Below are positions 30,296 through 38,972 of a stretch of 43,992 bases of DNA, one piece after another; within the stretch, counting starts at the first letter, position 1; each line of letters opens with the position of its first letter. This DNA comes from an uncultured Pseudomonadota bacterium. GTDB taxonomy: Bacteria > Pseudomonadota > Alphaproteobacteria > RF32 > CAG-239. The translations under genes were made by a program, and so were the position numbers. The stretch lies in NCBI GenBank assembly GCA_902763905.1, contig CACWUA010000004.1, forward strand, positions 1 through 43,992, read 5' to 3'. Below the pieces are notes generated by a model that saw only the letters and a program-made list of their open reading frames with translations, had not been told where the DNA came from and made no database searches.

Positions 30296-32325
30296 ATCAA
30301 GCCTGTCTTAAACAAATTGAAATACTTGTAAACCGAGCCGTCACGGCATGACCAACTGAAATCATCATGCATTGCTTGTCGTTGCATTTTGTGCATTTGT
30401 TGAGGTGTGGTATAGTAACAGCGAATTGCCTTGTCCAATACCGCTTCATAAGCATTGAGATTGTTTTGCAAGCGCTGCGCTGCTGCATTGCTGCCGTAAA
30501 CTCTTTCGCCGGCAGCAAAAAAAACTTCAGTTCGAAAACCGTCTACTCCGTCTTCTATCGTATCGACCAAACCACCGGTTGAAGTGGCAATAGGTAAAGT
30601 ACCTTTAGCCATTGCCTCCATTTGTGTCAAGCCGCAAGGCTCAAAATATGAAGGCATCATATAAAAATCGGCGGCAAGCTGCACCGAATAAGCAAATTCA
30701 TCTTTATACCCGCGGAACACAAAAATGCGTTTGGCAAAATCTCGGAACATTTGTTTGGTATTATCCTTAAGCATCATCAAATCACTGTATAAATCTTTGT
30801 TTCCTGCGCCACCCAGTATGAATATCGGAAAATTATCAGGTGTGTTTTTGTAGCGATCGATAATATGTAAAATGGCGTGAATGGCAACATCATACCCTTT
30901 CTGTTCAACCATACGGCTGGTCATGCAAATAATCGGAATTTTTTCTATTTCCGGCATCAAAGACATGACGTCATCGAATCGGTACAAATCAATCAGCGGA
31001 ATAATTTGTTCTTTATATTCGTCATCGGTAGCCAAACGCGAAAGAAGTTTCAAACATTCGCGTTTGTTGTGCATCTTGACGTTCAGGCTTTTTTCATCAT
31101 AGAATTTAAAATCTGTAATCTTGAAAAAATCGTTTATTTCTTTAATTTTTTGCTTATTCGGCGAAATCAGATTTTTTTCGTAACCGTTGACGATACCGAA
31201 AAAAGTACGATAATTTTTGCGGATTTTTAAAATATCGCGGAAATCAAAACCGAAACTTTTTTCGCTGGATACTTCTTCCATATAGTTTTTGGAAACGGTA
31301 ATAATTCGGTCAGCCAAGTGCATATTGCATGATGCCTGATTATACGTATCGCTGACCATCAACACATTTTGTGTGCGCGGATTGCCGTTTTTCACGGCCT
31401 TGGCATTTTTTAAGACCAACGTTGCCCATTCTTCATACAAAGCGTTTAAAATACGCGATGTATTGTTGTAATCCCAACCCTGATATCCCATGTGATGTGC
31501 AATATGGATGATTGGTATATTTTTAATTCTGTCAGCATCCTGTCGCCGCATTTTTGCGGTGTACGTTTTAGCCAAAGTAAGATATTTGGTTAATCCGGAC
31601 AAAGCCCCGCTGTGCCAATCATTAGCTATCAAAATATTCGGAAGAGATTTTTCTTCATCACCGGCAAGAACTATATTTTCCAGCATTATATAAACGGCTT
31701 TTGAAAAAAATGCGAATCGCTCAACTTCATCAATATTACTCTCATTTAAGACATAGCAACCGGTTTGACCGGAAGGATTGGAAGCTGCCGGATTAATACT
31801 GAAAAAGTTATCGTTGCGAATAAAGTAATATCTTACTCCATTAAAATTGCCTTGATAAATTTCGGTTTTAAAGTTCCGCAGTTTGTTTTTACCGACAAAT
31901 ACAACATTAATATTTTTAATCGGCTTTACCGCAACTGATTTTCCCTCCGTTCCGTAATAAACACCATTTTTGAGCTCGGCTTTCTTCTTACCGGTATTCC
32001 CCAAATACATCGGCGTTATAATACTTATTTCGTTCCCGTCTTTGCCGAATACGGCATTAAAATTTTCAGGAAGTTCGGAGGCAACCATTCCCAACCCGCC
32101 GCATTTCATAAAAGTAGCGGTTTCCGCACTTATCATCCAAGCATTTATTTTATTGATTTGCGGCCAATATGCATTGTTCAAACACTGTCTTTTAGCAATA
32201 TTTTGCATCTCTGTCAAAATGGCATTTGTCGGCACGCCGTAATTTACAATAAATTTTTTCTTATTGAAATTTGTCGGCAGCAATTCATAAACTTTTTGTC
32301 CCGAACCGATAACTACAGCGCACAT
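30292..32325 (-). CDS. glgA: GT5 glycogen/starch synthase-like glycosyltransferase, unusually long
   Basis: A 677-residue GT-B glycosyltransferase. The acceptor/donor motif K-x-G-G-L appears as K-C-G-G-L-G-M-V near 74-81, the S-x-x-x-x-H-x-G-x-Q-type block is H-M-G-Y-Q-G near 278, and the donor-binding C-terminal E-P-C-G-L-T-Q-M-E-A-M near 562-572 with T-G-G-L-V-D-T-I. These define GT5, which extends alpha-1,4-glucan from ADP- or UDP-glucose. Typical bacterial GlgA is about 480 residues; here an inserted segment of roughly 200 residues lies in the middle (about 300-430). No glgB, glgC or glgP lies nearby. The substrate is therefore less certain than the fold. Confidence 0.75.
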   Translation of the reverse strand: MCAVVIGSGQKVYELLPTNFNKKKFIVNYGVPTNAILTEMQNIAKRQCLNNAYWPQINKINAWMISAETATFMKCGGLGMVASELPENFNAVFGKDGNEISIITPMYLGNTGKKKAELKNGVYYGTEGKSVAVKPIKNINVVFVGKNKLRNFKTEIYQGNFNGVRYYFIRNDNFFSINPAASNPSGQTGCYVLNESNIDEVERFAFFSKAVYIMLENIVLAGDEEKSLPNILIANDWHSGALSGLTKYLTLAKTYTAKMRRQDADRIKNIPIIHIAHHMGYQGWDYNNTSRILNALYEEWATLVLKNAKAVKNGNPRTQNVLMVSDTYNQASCNMHLADRIITVSKNYMEEVSSEKSFGFDFRDILKIRKNYRTFFGIVNGYEKNLISPNKQKIKEINDFFKITDFKFYDEKSLNVKMHNKRECLKLLSRLATDDEYKEQIIPLIDLYRFDDVMSLMPEIEKIPIICMTSRMVEQKGYDVAIHAILHIIDRYKNTPDNFPIFILGGAGNKDLYSDLMMLKDNTKQMFRDFAKRIFVFRGYKDEFAYSVQLAADFYMMPSYFEPCGLTQMEAMAKGTLPIATSTGGLVDTIEDGVDGFRTEVFFAAGERVYGSNAAAQRLQNNLNAYEAVLDKAIRCYYTTPQQMHKMQRQAMHDDFSWSCRDGSVYKYFNLFKTGLI

Positions 32326-32409
32326 ATAAAACCTCTCAACCTACAAAATTATAATCCAATCGGAGTTAATATATACCTATTCTTTATAACCTTCAACAAA
32401 AAAACTGCT

Positions 32410-32435
32410 CTTGACTTATGAATTATTAACCACTA
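32410..32435 (+). promoter_or_regulatory. Sigma-32-like promoter of grpE (weak)
   Basis: CTTGAC at 32410-32415 followed after 14 bases by CCACTA (32430-32435) resembles the heat-shock form CTTGAA-N13/14-CCcATnT. A TATAAT at 32441 has no matching -35. Heat-shock control fits grpE but the site is a partial match. Confidence 0.35.
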
Positions 32436-32477
32436 AGTCTTATAATATGCGATAAGTTGTTATTACAGAGGGAAATC

Positions 32478-33068
32478 ATGACTAAAAATAAAAATATCGA
32501 AATGCCGGAAACTGAGGATATCGAAAAAAACAAATCCGAATTTCAGGATGAAGAAAACAATCTTAATGAAGAAAACAATCTTAATGAAGAAAATGATAAA
32601 AGCGAACAAATTATCATACTGCAGGAAGAAATTGCAAAATTAAAGGACTCTTATCTGCGTGCTTGTGCCGAATCTGAAAACACAAAAAAGCGCTGTCAGA
32701 TTGAAATTGAAAAAAACACCAAATTCGCACTGTCAACATTTGCCAAAGAATTGTTGCCTGTAGCAGATAATTTGCACCGTGCCATTACTTCTGTCAGCGA
32801 AGAGCAAAAAGAACAATGCAAAGCTCTGCTCGAAGGGGTTGAAATGACGCAAAAAGAATTAAGCAAAGTTTTTGCCAAATTCGGCATAAAAAAAATTGAC
32901 AGTCTGGATCGGATTTTTGATCCAAATTTTGAACAGGTTGTTCAAGAAGTGGAAGATCCCTCCAAACCGGCAGGTACTGTTATCGCCGAATTGCAAGCAG
33001 GTTATCTGATAAACGAGAGAATATTACGTGAGGCAATGGTTATTGTAACCAAAGGCGGTAAAAAATAA
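32478..33068 (+). CDS. grpE: Nucleotide exchange factor GrpE
   Basis: A 196-residue GrpE with an acidic N-terminus, long coiled-coil helix (I-I-I-L-Q-E-E-I-A-K-L-K-D-S-Y-L-R-A-C-A-E-S-E-N-T-K-K-R near 41-70), and the C-terminal beta domain ending G-Y-L-I-N-E-R-I-L-R-E-A-M-V-I-V. It swaps ADP for ATP on DnaK. Start is ATG 32478 with GAGGGA upstream. An 18-base tandem repeat (32550-32585 plus a partial third copy) encodes E-E-N-N-L-N repeats in the disordered N-terminus. dnaK and dnaJ are not beside it. Confidence 0.94.
   Translation: MTKNKNIEMPETEDIEKNKSEFQDEENNLNEENNLNEENDKSEQIIILQEEIAKLKDSYLRACAESENTKKRCQIEIEKNTKFALSTFAKELLPVADNLHRAITSVSEEQKEQCKALLEGVEMTQKELSKVFAKFGIKKIDSLDRIFDPNFEQVVQEVEDPSKPAGTVIAELQAGYLINERILREAMVIVTKGGKK
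32550..32594 (+). repeat. 18-base tandem repeat inside grpE
   Basis: GAAGAAAACAATCTTAAT is repeated exactly at 32550-32567 and 32568-32585, with a partial third copy to 32594. The unit is in frame and encodes six residues, so copy number can change without frameshift. Confidence 0.85.
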
Positions 33069-33497
33069 TTTCAGGCCAGAATAAAATCGGGCTTTTTCAT
33101 TATCATTGCTATATTAAATGATTTTGTTGAGAAACGCCAAAGTCATCGCTTTTTTGCGTGAGCAAAAATCAGGCGATCGTTTGATTTTTTAATCGGCAGA
33201 TGCCCTGACGATTCCTTGCGGAATCGAGGCATGACTTTATTATTATGTGCTTCGCATGGCGTACCACGTGGTGCATTCGCCTGCGGCTCAGCGAGGTGAT
33301 GACAACAATATTATGTACTGCGCCAAACGAGCAATGACTTTGATTTTATATGAAGCATGCAGCAATTTTTAGTGAACACAACATAATTTTCATACATATA
33401 TATCAATAAAATTGTTTGATACAGGCTTATCATTTTATGTGGTATATCTTAAAAATATTTATTTTAATCCGCAAAATATACCGCTATAATTGCGCTC
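33069..33497. other. 429-bp gap between grpE and lptF
   Basis: This gap holds the palindromic element at 33138-33342. The rest (33343-33497) is very AT-rich and probably contains the lptF promoter, but no clear -35/-10 pair stands out. No coding frame is convincing. Confidence 0.6.
33138..33342. repeat. 205-bp inverted-repeat-bounded palindromic element (intergenic)
   Basis: CAAAGTCATCGCT at 33138-33150 is inverted as AGCAATGACTTTG at 33330-33342 (12 of 13 match). Inside are a hairpin ATGCC-CTGA-CGATTCC-TTGC-GGAATCG-A-GGCAT (33200-33232), the palindrome ACCACGTGGT (33263-33272), a third ATGACTTT at 33231-33238 and a hairpin at about 33145-33175. There is no plausible ORF. It is more GC-rich than the flanks. 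It could be a dispersed palindromic element or a miniature mobile element. Confidence 0.5.
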
Positions 33498-34637
33498 ATG
33501 AGAATATTAAACAAATACATTACCAAGCAGATTATCATCGGCTTCCTGCTGATTTCTTTGTCGTTGCTCGCTATGTTGTGGTTGACGCAATCGTTGCGTT
33601 TTGTAGAAATGGTTACACGACAGGGGCTTCCAGTATATCTGTTTGTACAGATGACTTCTTTGCTGATGCCGCGCATTTTTAACGTATTATCGCCGATTGC
33701 ATTGTTTGTTGCAGTTTTATTTGTTTACAATCGTATGATTGCAGACCGCGAATTGGTTGTGATGCAATCTGCGGGAATAAGCCCGTGGAACAATGCCAAA
33801 GCTCCTCTTATTGTGGGACTTTTACTGTCATTATTCAATATTTATGTGATTAATTTTGGGATTCCGCAGGCTGAGCAAAAATTTCGAGAATTGGAGTGGC
33901 GAGTAAAAAACAACTTAACTCAAGCCATATTCCGTGAAGGCGAGTTCACGACACTGGGTAATGGTATTACCATATTTATAGATAAGCACGAAGATGACGG
34001 CTCGGTTACCGGAATTTTTGTCAGTGATGAAAGTAAGCCTGATATAAAAATCACTCTGACCGCAGAAAAAGGAAGAATGATTCAGACTCCGAAAGGGCCG
34101 CGAATATTGTTTATCAACGGGGTACGGCAAGAAGTTGATAAAAAGACTTTTCGTTTCAATATGCTGGCATTTACCCGTTATTCGGCAGAATTTAACAGTG
34201 GCGGCGGAGCCAAACGCAAAGAACAAACCGTTCGAGAAAAAAGCTTCAGCGAGCTGATTAATGCCGGTGACGACAAGTCTTTATCTCCGCAAGATATGCG
34301 TAAATTTGTGGTTGAAGGCCATCGACGCATTATAAGTCCGTTTTTTAATGCAGTTTTAGCTCTGATTGCTTGTACCGGACTTTTAATCGGTAATTTTAAT
34401 CGCCGCGGGCAAACTAAAATTATAGCACTTGAAGTTATATGTATGATCTTGGTTACCGGATGTGATTTAGCGGTAACCAATTTAGCCGGCCGCTCATTAT
34501 ATTTTCTTCCGGTCTTATACGCAAACTGCATTATACCTTTTGCAGTCTGCATAGGCTTATTACTGTTTTATAACCCGTTTTATTTTTATCGACGTCACGC
34601 TGTCAAGGATTTGCAATATGCTGATAATCAATCGTAA
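33498..34637 (+). CDS. lptF: LPS export permease LptF
   Basis: A 379-residue permease of the YjgP/YjgQ family with membrane segments near 15-35, 55-80, 100-120 and three more at the C-terminus (about 280-365), separated by a periplasmic beta-jellyroll (about 135-260) with R-E-G-E-F-T-T-L-G-N-G-I-T-I-F. The A-D-R-E-L-V-V-M-Q-S-A-G-I-S-P-W segment near 84-99 marks the coupling helix contacting LptB. The jellyroll sequence resembles alphaproteobacterial LptF more than LptG. It overlaps lptD by 20 bases. LptG, normally the next gene, is absent here. Confidence 0.88.
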   Translation: MRILNKYITKQIIIGFLLISLSLLAMLWLTQSLRFVEMVTRQGLPVYLFVQMTSLLMPRIFNVLSPIALFVAVLFVYNRMIADRELVVMQSAGISPWNNAKAPLIVGLLLSLFNIYVINFGIPQAEQKFRELEWRVKNNLTQAIFREGEFTTLGNGITIFIDKHEDDGSVTGIFVSDESKPDIKITLTAEKGRMIQTPKGPRILFINGVRQEVDKKTFRFNMLAFTRYSAEFNSGGGAKRKEQTVREKSFSELINAGDDKSLSPQDMRKFVVEGHRRIISPFFNAVLALIACTGLLIGNFNRRGQTKIIALEVICMILVTGCDLAVTNLAGRSLYFLPVLYANCIIPFAVCIGLLLFYNPFYFYRRHAVKDLQYADNQS

Positions 34638-36921
34638 AATTGCCCTGTTGTGGGGTTGCCTTATGCTTGTAAGTTTTCCGGCCTTAGCCGTTACCGAAGC
34701 CGGAGAAATTGTGCGACAAAAGAAAAAATCTCCGGATGCCAATATGTATATCACAAATAATATTACAGATTTGGGTAATATTACGGCAACCGACACACAA
34801 TCCGAAGATACGGACGAAGCTATAGACTTTTCCGCCGATGAAATGATTAACGATGACAAAGCACAGATTATTACAGCGCAAGGCAATGTTGAAATATTGT
34901 ATAGCGGTATGAAAATGACTACCGACAAGGTTATCTATAATCAAAATGCAGATACTTTGACGGCTATGGGAAACGTTAAAATTTATACTCAAGACGGCTC
35001 GGTAATTGAAAGCGACAGTGCAGCTCTCTCAGATAATATGACTATTGGCGAAATGAATAATATTAAAGTATTGATGCGCGACAAATCACATGTTACGGCC
35101 AAATATTTCGTTAAAAAGAACAATCGTACAAAAGTAATGCGTAAAGCCACTTATACAGCTTGTGATGTGTGTGAGGGAAAGAGCCCTCTGTGGCACGTAA
35201 GCGCACATAAAGTGCAGCATAATGAAGATACACAGAATGTATATTACAATCATGCGCTGGTTTATTTTAAGTCGGTACCGTTTTTCTATACCCCGTTTCT
35301 AACTCATCCGGATCCTACGGTAAAGCGCCGTTCCGGTTTATTAGCTCCAACTATCGGCAGTTCCAATTATCTGGATGCGTATTTTCAGCCGCGTTTCTTC
35401 TGGGCTGTAAATGATCAGACAAACGTATTATTTTCTCCTATTTATTCTACAGAAAAAGATATTGTATGGAACGGCGGATTTTCACACTATTTTACGAATG
35501 CTTTTATTGATGTCAGCGGTTCTTACTTAGACGACAATCCCGATAAAAACGATAAATATTATAAAAACAGGCCAAAGCATCGCGGTCATTTGTTTGCGCA
35601 TGCCCGTGCAGACATTAATGATTATTGGAGAATGACCTCAAATATCAATTATACTTCCGATTATGTTTATTTAAAAGATTTGGATTTACCACATCAAGAT
35701 GATGCATGGTTAGTGTCAGATGTTAAATTTGAACGGTTTTCAGGACGCGATTATGTTTCGATTGAGGCATATTATTATAAACTTTTGAGTTATAATCTGC
35801 ATCGCCGCAATGTCCGCCAGTTTCGAAATTTAGACGATAAAAAGCCGTATGTTGCTCCGTTGGTTGAAGCAGAAATATATTCCGACCCGAAAATCTGGGG
35901 TTCATATTTTAAGAACAACTTCAGCACAGCATCGGTTTATCATCAAAACGGCTCGCAAACACAACGCTTAACCTCTATTAATGCGTGGGAGCTACCGTAT
36001 ACAACTTCTTTCGGAGATAAATATCGCTTCGTAACTTCGGTTAAATCTGATGCCTATTATGTTAACCGTTATCCTTATCAAAATAATGATACATATACCG
36101 GAACTACCGCACGTATATTTCCGCAAGCCGGCGTCGAATGGCACTTACCTTTTATCAGAGCCACAGAAACTTCGCGACAAATAGTGGAGCCGGTTATCGT
36201 TGGTGTAGTTGCTCCTGATGGAGGCAATAAAGTCGAAAAAATCCCGAATGAAGACAGTGAAGATGTCTATTTGGATGATACCAACGTGTTGGATTTAGAT
36301 CGTTATGCCGGATATGATCGCAACGATACCGGCAGCCGAATCAGTTACGGAATGCGTTGGAATTCGTATGGCAACATTTTCGGCAAAACCTCTGCCTTTA
36401 TAGCTCAAAGTTTTGAACGTAAACGCGACTCCAGTTTTATTCAAGGATTGGATAATCAGGATGCGACACATTTCAGCGATTTAGTAGGCAGAATCAATGC
36501 TTCTCCGAACAAATATCTATCCTTAAATTATCGTTTTCGTCTTGATAAAGATAATTTAAATGCTAAATATAGCGAACTCGGTGCTAAAATAGGTCCGTCC
36601 TTATTAAGTTTTGATGCCTCATATATTTTTCTGCAAGGTAATACGTATTATAATGATACATATTCAGAGCGTAAAGAACTATATACCTCTCTAAGTTCAG
36701 AGATTTCCCAATACTGGAAAGTAAAAATCTATAATTTAAAAGATTTGACCAAAAAGCATCGCGGACGTTTGGAGCATGGTGGTAGCGTTATTTATGATGA
36801 TGAATGTTTTACCATGGATTTAACCTTTAAAAAATATAATACAAGTAACCCTAATTTGGATAACGATTATGAATTGGGATTGACTTTTTCGCTGAAAACT
36901 ATTGGCAATTTTGGTTCTTAA
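34618..36921 (+). CDS. lptD: LPS assembly protein LptD
   Basis: A 767-residue outer-membrane protein: signal peptide (to about 24), periplasmic LptA-like OstA domain (about 65-185, with I-D-F-S-A-D-E-M-I-N-D-D-K-A-Q-I-I-T-A-Q and A-Q-G-N-V-E-I), a Cys pair C-D-V-C at 182-185, and a C-terminal LptD barrel starting near 220 (V-P-F-F-Y-T-P-F-L, R-R-S-G-L-L-A-P). It inserts LPS into the outer leaflet with LptE. AAGGAT precedes the ATG inside the end of lptF. Presence implies that the organism makes LPS or lipooligosaccharide. Confidence 0.94.
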   Translation: MLIINRKIALLWGCLMLVSFPALAVTEAGEIVRQKKKSPDANMYITNNITDLGNITATDTQSEDTDEAIDFSADEMINDDKAQIITAQGNVEILYSGMKMTTDKVIYNQNADTLTAMGNVKIYTQDGSVIESDSAALSDNMTIGEMNNIKVLMRDKSHVTAKYFVKKNNRTKVMRKATYTACDVCEGKSPLWHVSAHKVQHNEDTQNVYYNHALVYFKSVPFFYTPFLTHPDPTVKRRSGLLAPTIGSSNYLDAYFQPRFFWAVNDQTNVLFSPIYSTEKDIVWNGGFSHYFTNAFIDVSGSYLDDNPDKNDKYYKNRPKHRGHLFAHARADINDYWRMTSNINYTSDYVYLKDLDLPHQDDAWLVSDVKFERFSGRDYVSIEAYYYKLLSYNLHRRNVRQFRNLDDKKPYVAPLVEAEIYSDPKIWGSYFKNNFSTASVYHQNGSQTQRLTSINAWELPYTTSFGDKYRFVTSVKSDAYYVNRYPYQNNDTYTGTTARIFPQAGVEWHLPFIRATETSRQIVEPVIVGVVAPDGGNKVEKIPNEDSEDVYLDDTNVLDLDRYAGYDRNDTGSRISYGMRWNSYGNIFGKTSAFIAQSFERKRDSSFIQGLDNQDATHFSDLVGRINASPNKYLSLNYRFRLDKDNLNAKYSELGAKIGPSLLSFDASYIFLQGNTYYNDTYSERKELYTSLSSEISQYWKVKIYNLKDLTKKHRGRLEHGGSVIYDDECFTMDLTFKKYNTSNPNLDNDYELGLTFSLKTIGNFGS

Positions 36922-36935
36922 TCAAAGGAGTAAAT

Positions 36936-38135
36936 ATGAAAAAATCAATAATCTTTTTTGCAGCTTTTTTAATGTGTATCTCAACTCTCCGTGCAGAAGA
37001 CATAATATTGAAAGAAATAGATGCGGAATCACGTGCATCAAATCCTAACACAAATTCCATCATGTTCCGCCACAATGCCGAGCAATATAAAATGCTGAGT
37101 GACGATCAAAAGGCAGAAATTGAAAAACAACGTGAAATCGTCCGCAAAAAAACCGAAGAATATGTCAGACAGCAGGAAGAAATGGCTCGCAGACAAGCAG
37201 AATATGAAGCACAGGTTCGTGCTCAGGAAGAAGCCGAACAACGTAGAGCGCAGGCCTTAAAACCGATTACTTTATATGGCAATAAATTGAAAATTTTTGC
37301 ATTGGTTAATGGTGATATTATTTCATCAAGCGATATGCAAAGTCGTATTAACGCGTTTATTCTGACAACCGGTATTCCATATAATAACCAAACCAAAGCC
37401 ATGATTACAAACCGAGTATTGCAAGGTGCTATTGATGAAAAACTTAAACTGCAGGAAGCAAAGAAAAATAAAATTCGTGTAACCACGCATGAAATTAAAA
37501 AAGCTGTTGCAGCTTTTGAGCAATCAAATAATTTACCTGCAGGGGAACTCAGTAAAATTTTAGCAGAAGCAAATGTCAGTATGAAAGTATGGGCAACCCA
37601 AATCGAATCCGATATTGCGTGGAAAAAGCTTATCAGCCAAAAAGCATACAATGCCGCATCTGTAAGTGAATATGAGATTAATCGCGCCATGGATGAGGTT
37701 AAAAAAGATATGTCTCAGCATAAAATGATGGTTTCGGAAATTGTGGTTAACAAGAAAGATGCTAAAGACATAAACTCGTTGGTAAAAACTTTACGTGAGG
37801 ATCCGCGTTTTGAATTGTATGCCATGCAATTTTCCCAAAGTCCGAGCGCAGCCAACGGCGGTCGTCTCGGCTGGGTTACCAAAGGAAAATTACCTGCCGT
37901 TTTGGAGCAGACTCTCAGCAAAATGAAAGAAGGAGAAGTATCTAATCCTATAGCTTACGGTAACGACTACTATGTATTGAAACTCGAAAAGATTTTTGAT
38001 CCTAAACGTGATGCCAAAAACTTCCCAAGCAGAAAAGAAATTCGCACATATTTGCAAAATAAAAAAATTGAAGAATATTCAATAAAATATATGCGTGATT
38101 TGCGTAACAAGGCTTTAATTGAAAAGAAAATATAA
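36936..38135 (+). CDS. surA: SurA-like periplasmic peptidyl-prolyl isomerase with extra coiled coil
   Basis: A 399-residue exported chaperone: signal peptide (to about 20), a highly charged Arg/Glu/Gln coiled coil at about 48-106, the SurA N-terminal domain (F-A-L-V-N-G-D-I-I-S-S-S-D-M near 121-134), and one parvulin PpiC domain (about 265-355, with F-A-M-Q-F-S-Q-S-P-S-type and G-G-R-L-G-W-V). SurA escorts outer-membrane proteins such as LptD. The coiled coil before the SurA domain is not part of the usual E. coli layout. AAAGGAG precedes the ATG; rsmA follows after 3 bases. Confidence 0.9.
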   Translation: MKKSIIFFAAFLMCISTLRAEDIILKEIDAESRASNPNTNSIMFRHNAEQYKMLSDDQKAEIEKQREIVRKKTEEYVRQQEEMARRQAEYEAQVRAQEEAEQRRAQALKPITLYGNKLKIFALVNGDIISSSDMQSRINAFILTTGIPYNNQTKAMITNRVLQGAIDEKLKLQEAKKNKIRVTTHEIKKAVAAFEQSNNLPAGELSKILAEANVSMKVWATQIESDIAWKKLISQKAYNAASVSEYEINRAMDEVKKDMSQHKMMVSEIVVNKKDAKDINSLVKTLREDPRFELYAMQFSQSPSAANGGRLGWVTKGKLPAVLEQTLSKMKEGEVSNPIAYGNDYYVLKLEKIFDPKRDAKNFPSRKEIRTYLQNKKIEEYSIKYMRDLRNKALIEKKI

Positions 38136-38138
38136 CCG

Positions 38139-38972
38139 ATGATTGAAGATTTACCGAGTTTACGCGATACTGTCGAACAATACGGATTATTGGCGAAAAA
38201 GTCCCTGGGGCAGAATTTTTTGCTCGATATGAATATTACTGATAAGATTGTTCACAGTTCGCTTGAAGCTCAGGGTAAAAAAGATTTCAGCGGCGAGTAC
38301 GTGTACGAAATCGGGCCAGGTCCGGGCGGATTGACGCGTGCCATTATGAAGGCTCATCCGCAATGTCTGACTGTTATAGAAATGGATGCGCGCTGTATTC
38401 AAATTATGCAAGAGATTCAAAAACACACCGGTTCTGCACTAAATATAATTGAAGGTGATGCCCTCAAATACGACTTTATACAAGCAGACGGCTGCATAAA
38501 AAATATTATCAGTAATCTGCCGTACAATATATCAGTACCGTTGCTCTTGGGATGGCTGAAAAATATGCGCTCTTTTGCCAGCATGACACTGATGTTTCAA
38601 AAAGAAGTTGCCGAACGCATTACCGCAAAGCCGAATAACAAAACATACGGCAGAATATCGGTTATGGCGCAATTAACCTGCCAAATTAAGAATTTGTTCA
38701 GCTTAAATCCGAATTGTTTTGTACCGGCTCCGAAAATATGGTCTTCTGTTTTATTGTTTCAGCCATTAGAGCAAATTCCTGATGCAGCAGTATTAAGTAA
38801 GGTAGAAAAATTAACAGAATCGGCATTCGGACAGCGTCGTAAAATGATCAGACAAAGTCTGAAATCAATTCCGAATTTGGCTGATATTTGTAAACAAGCT
38901 GAGATAGATTTAACCGCGCGTGCCGAAAATCTGACACCGCAACAATATCTTAAATTAGCCGAATTGATTTAA
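38139..38972 (+). CDS. rsmA: 16S rRNA dimethyladenosine transferase RsmA (KsgA)
   Basis: A 277-residue methyltransferase. K-K-S-L-G-Q-N-F-L-L-D near 20-30 and Y-E-I-G-P-G-P-G-G-L-T near 56-66 are the SAM motifs, and the catalytic motif is N-L-P-Y at about 127-130. It dimethylates two adjacent adenosines in the 3' end of 16S rRNA. In many proteobacteria pdxA lies between surA and rsmA; here it is missing. The stop is immediately followed by the convergent DUF805 stop. Confidence 0.95.
   Translation: MIEDLPSLRDTVEQYGLLAKKSLGQNFLLDMNITDKIVHSSLEAQGKKDFSGEYVYEIGPGPGGLTRAIMKAHPQCLTVIEMDARCIQIMQEIQKHTGSALNIIEGDALKYDFIQADGCIKNIISNLPYNISVPLLLGWLKNMRSFASMTLMFQKEVAERITAKPNNKTYGRISVMAQLTCQIKNLFSLNPNCFVPAPKIWSSVLLFQPLEQIPDAAVLSKVEKLTESAFGQRRKMIRQSLKSIPNLADICKQAEIDLTARAENLTPQQYLKLAELI

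Noticed and set aside
33069-33497. CRISPR array or short ORFs in the grpE-lptF gap
   Set aside because: There are no regularly spaced repeats of uniform length; the repeats are inverted and unequal, and no frame is convincingly coding.
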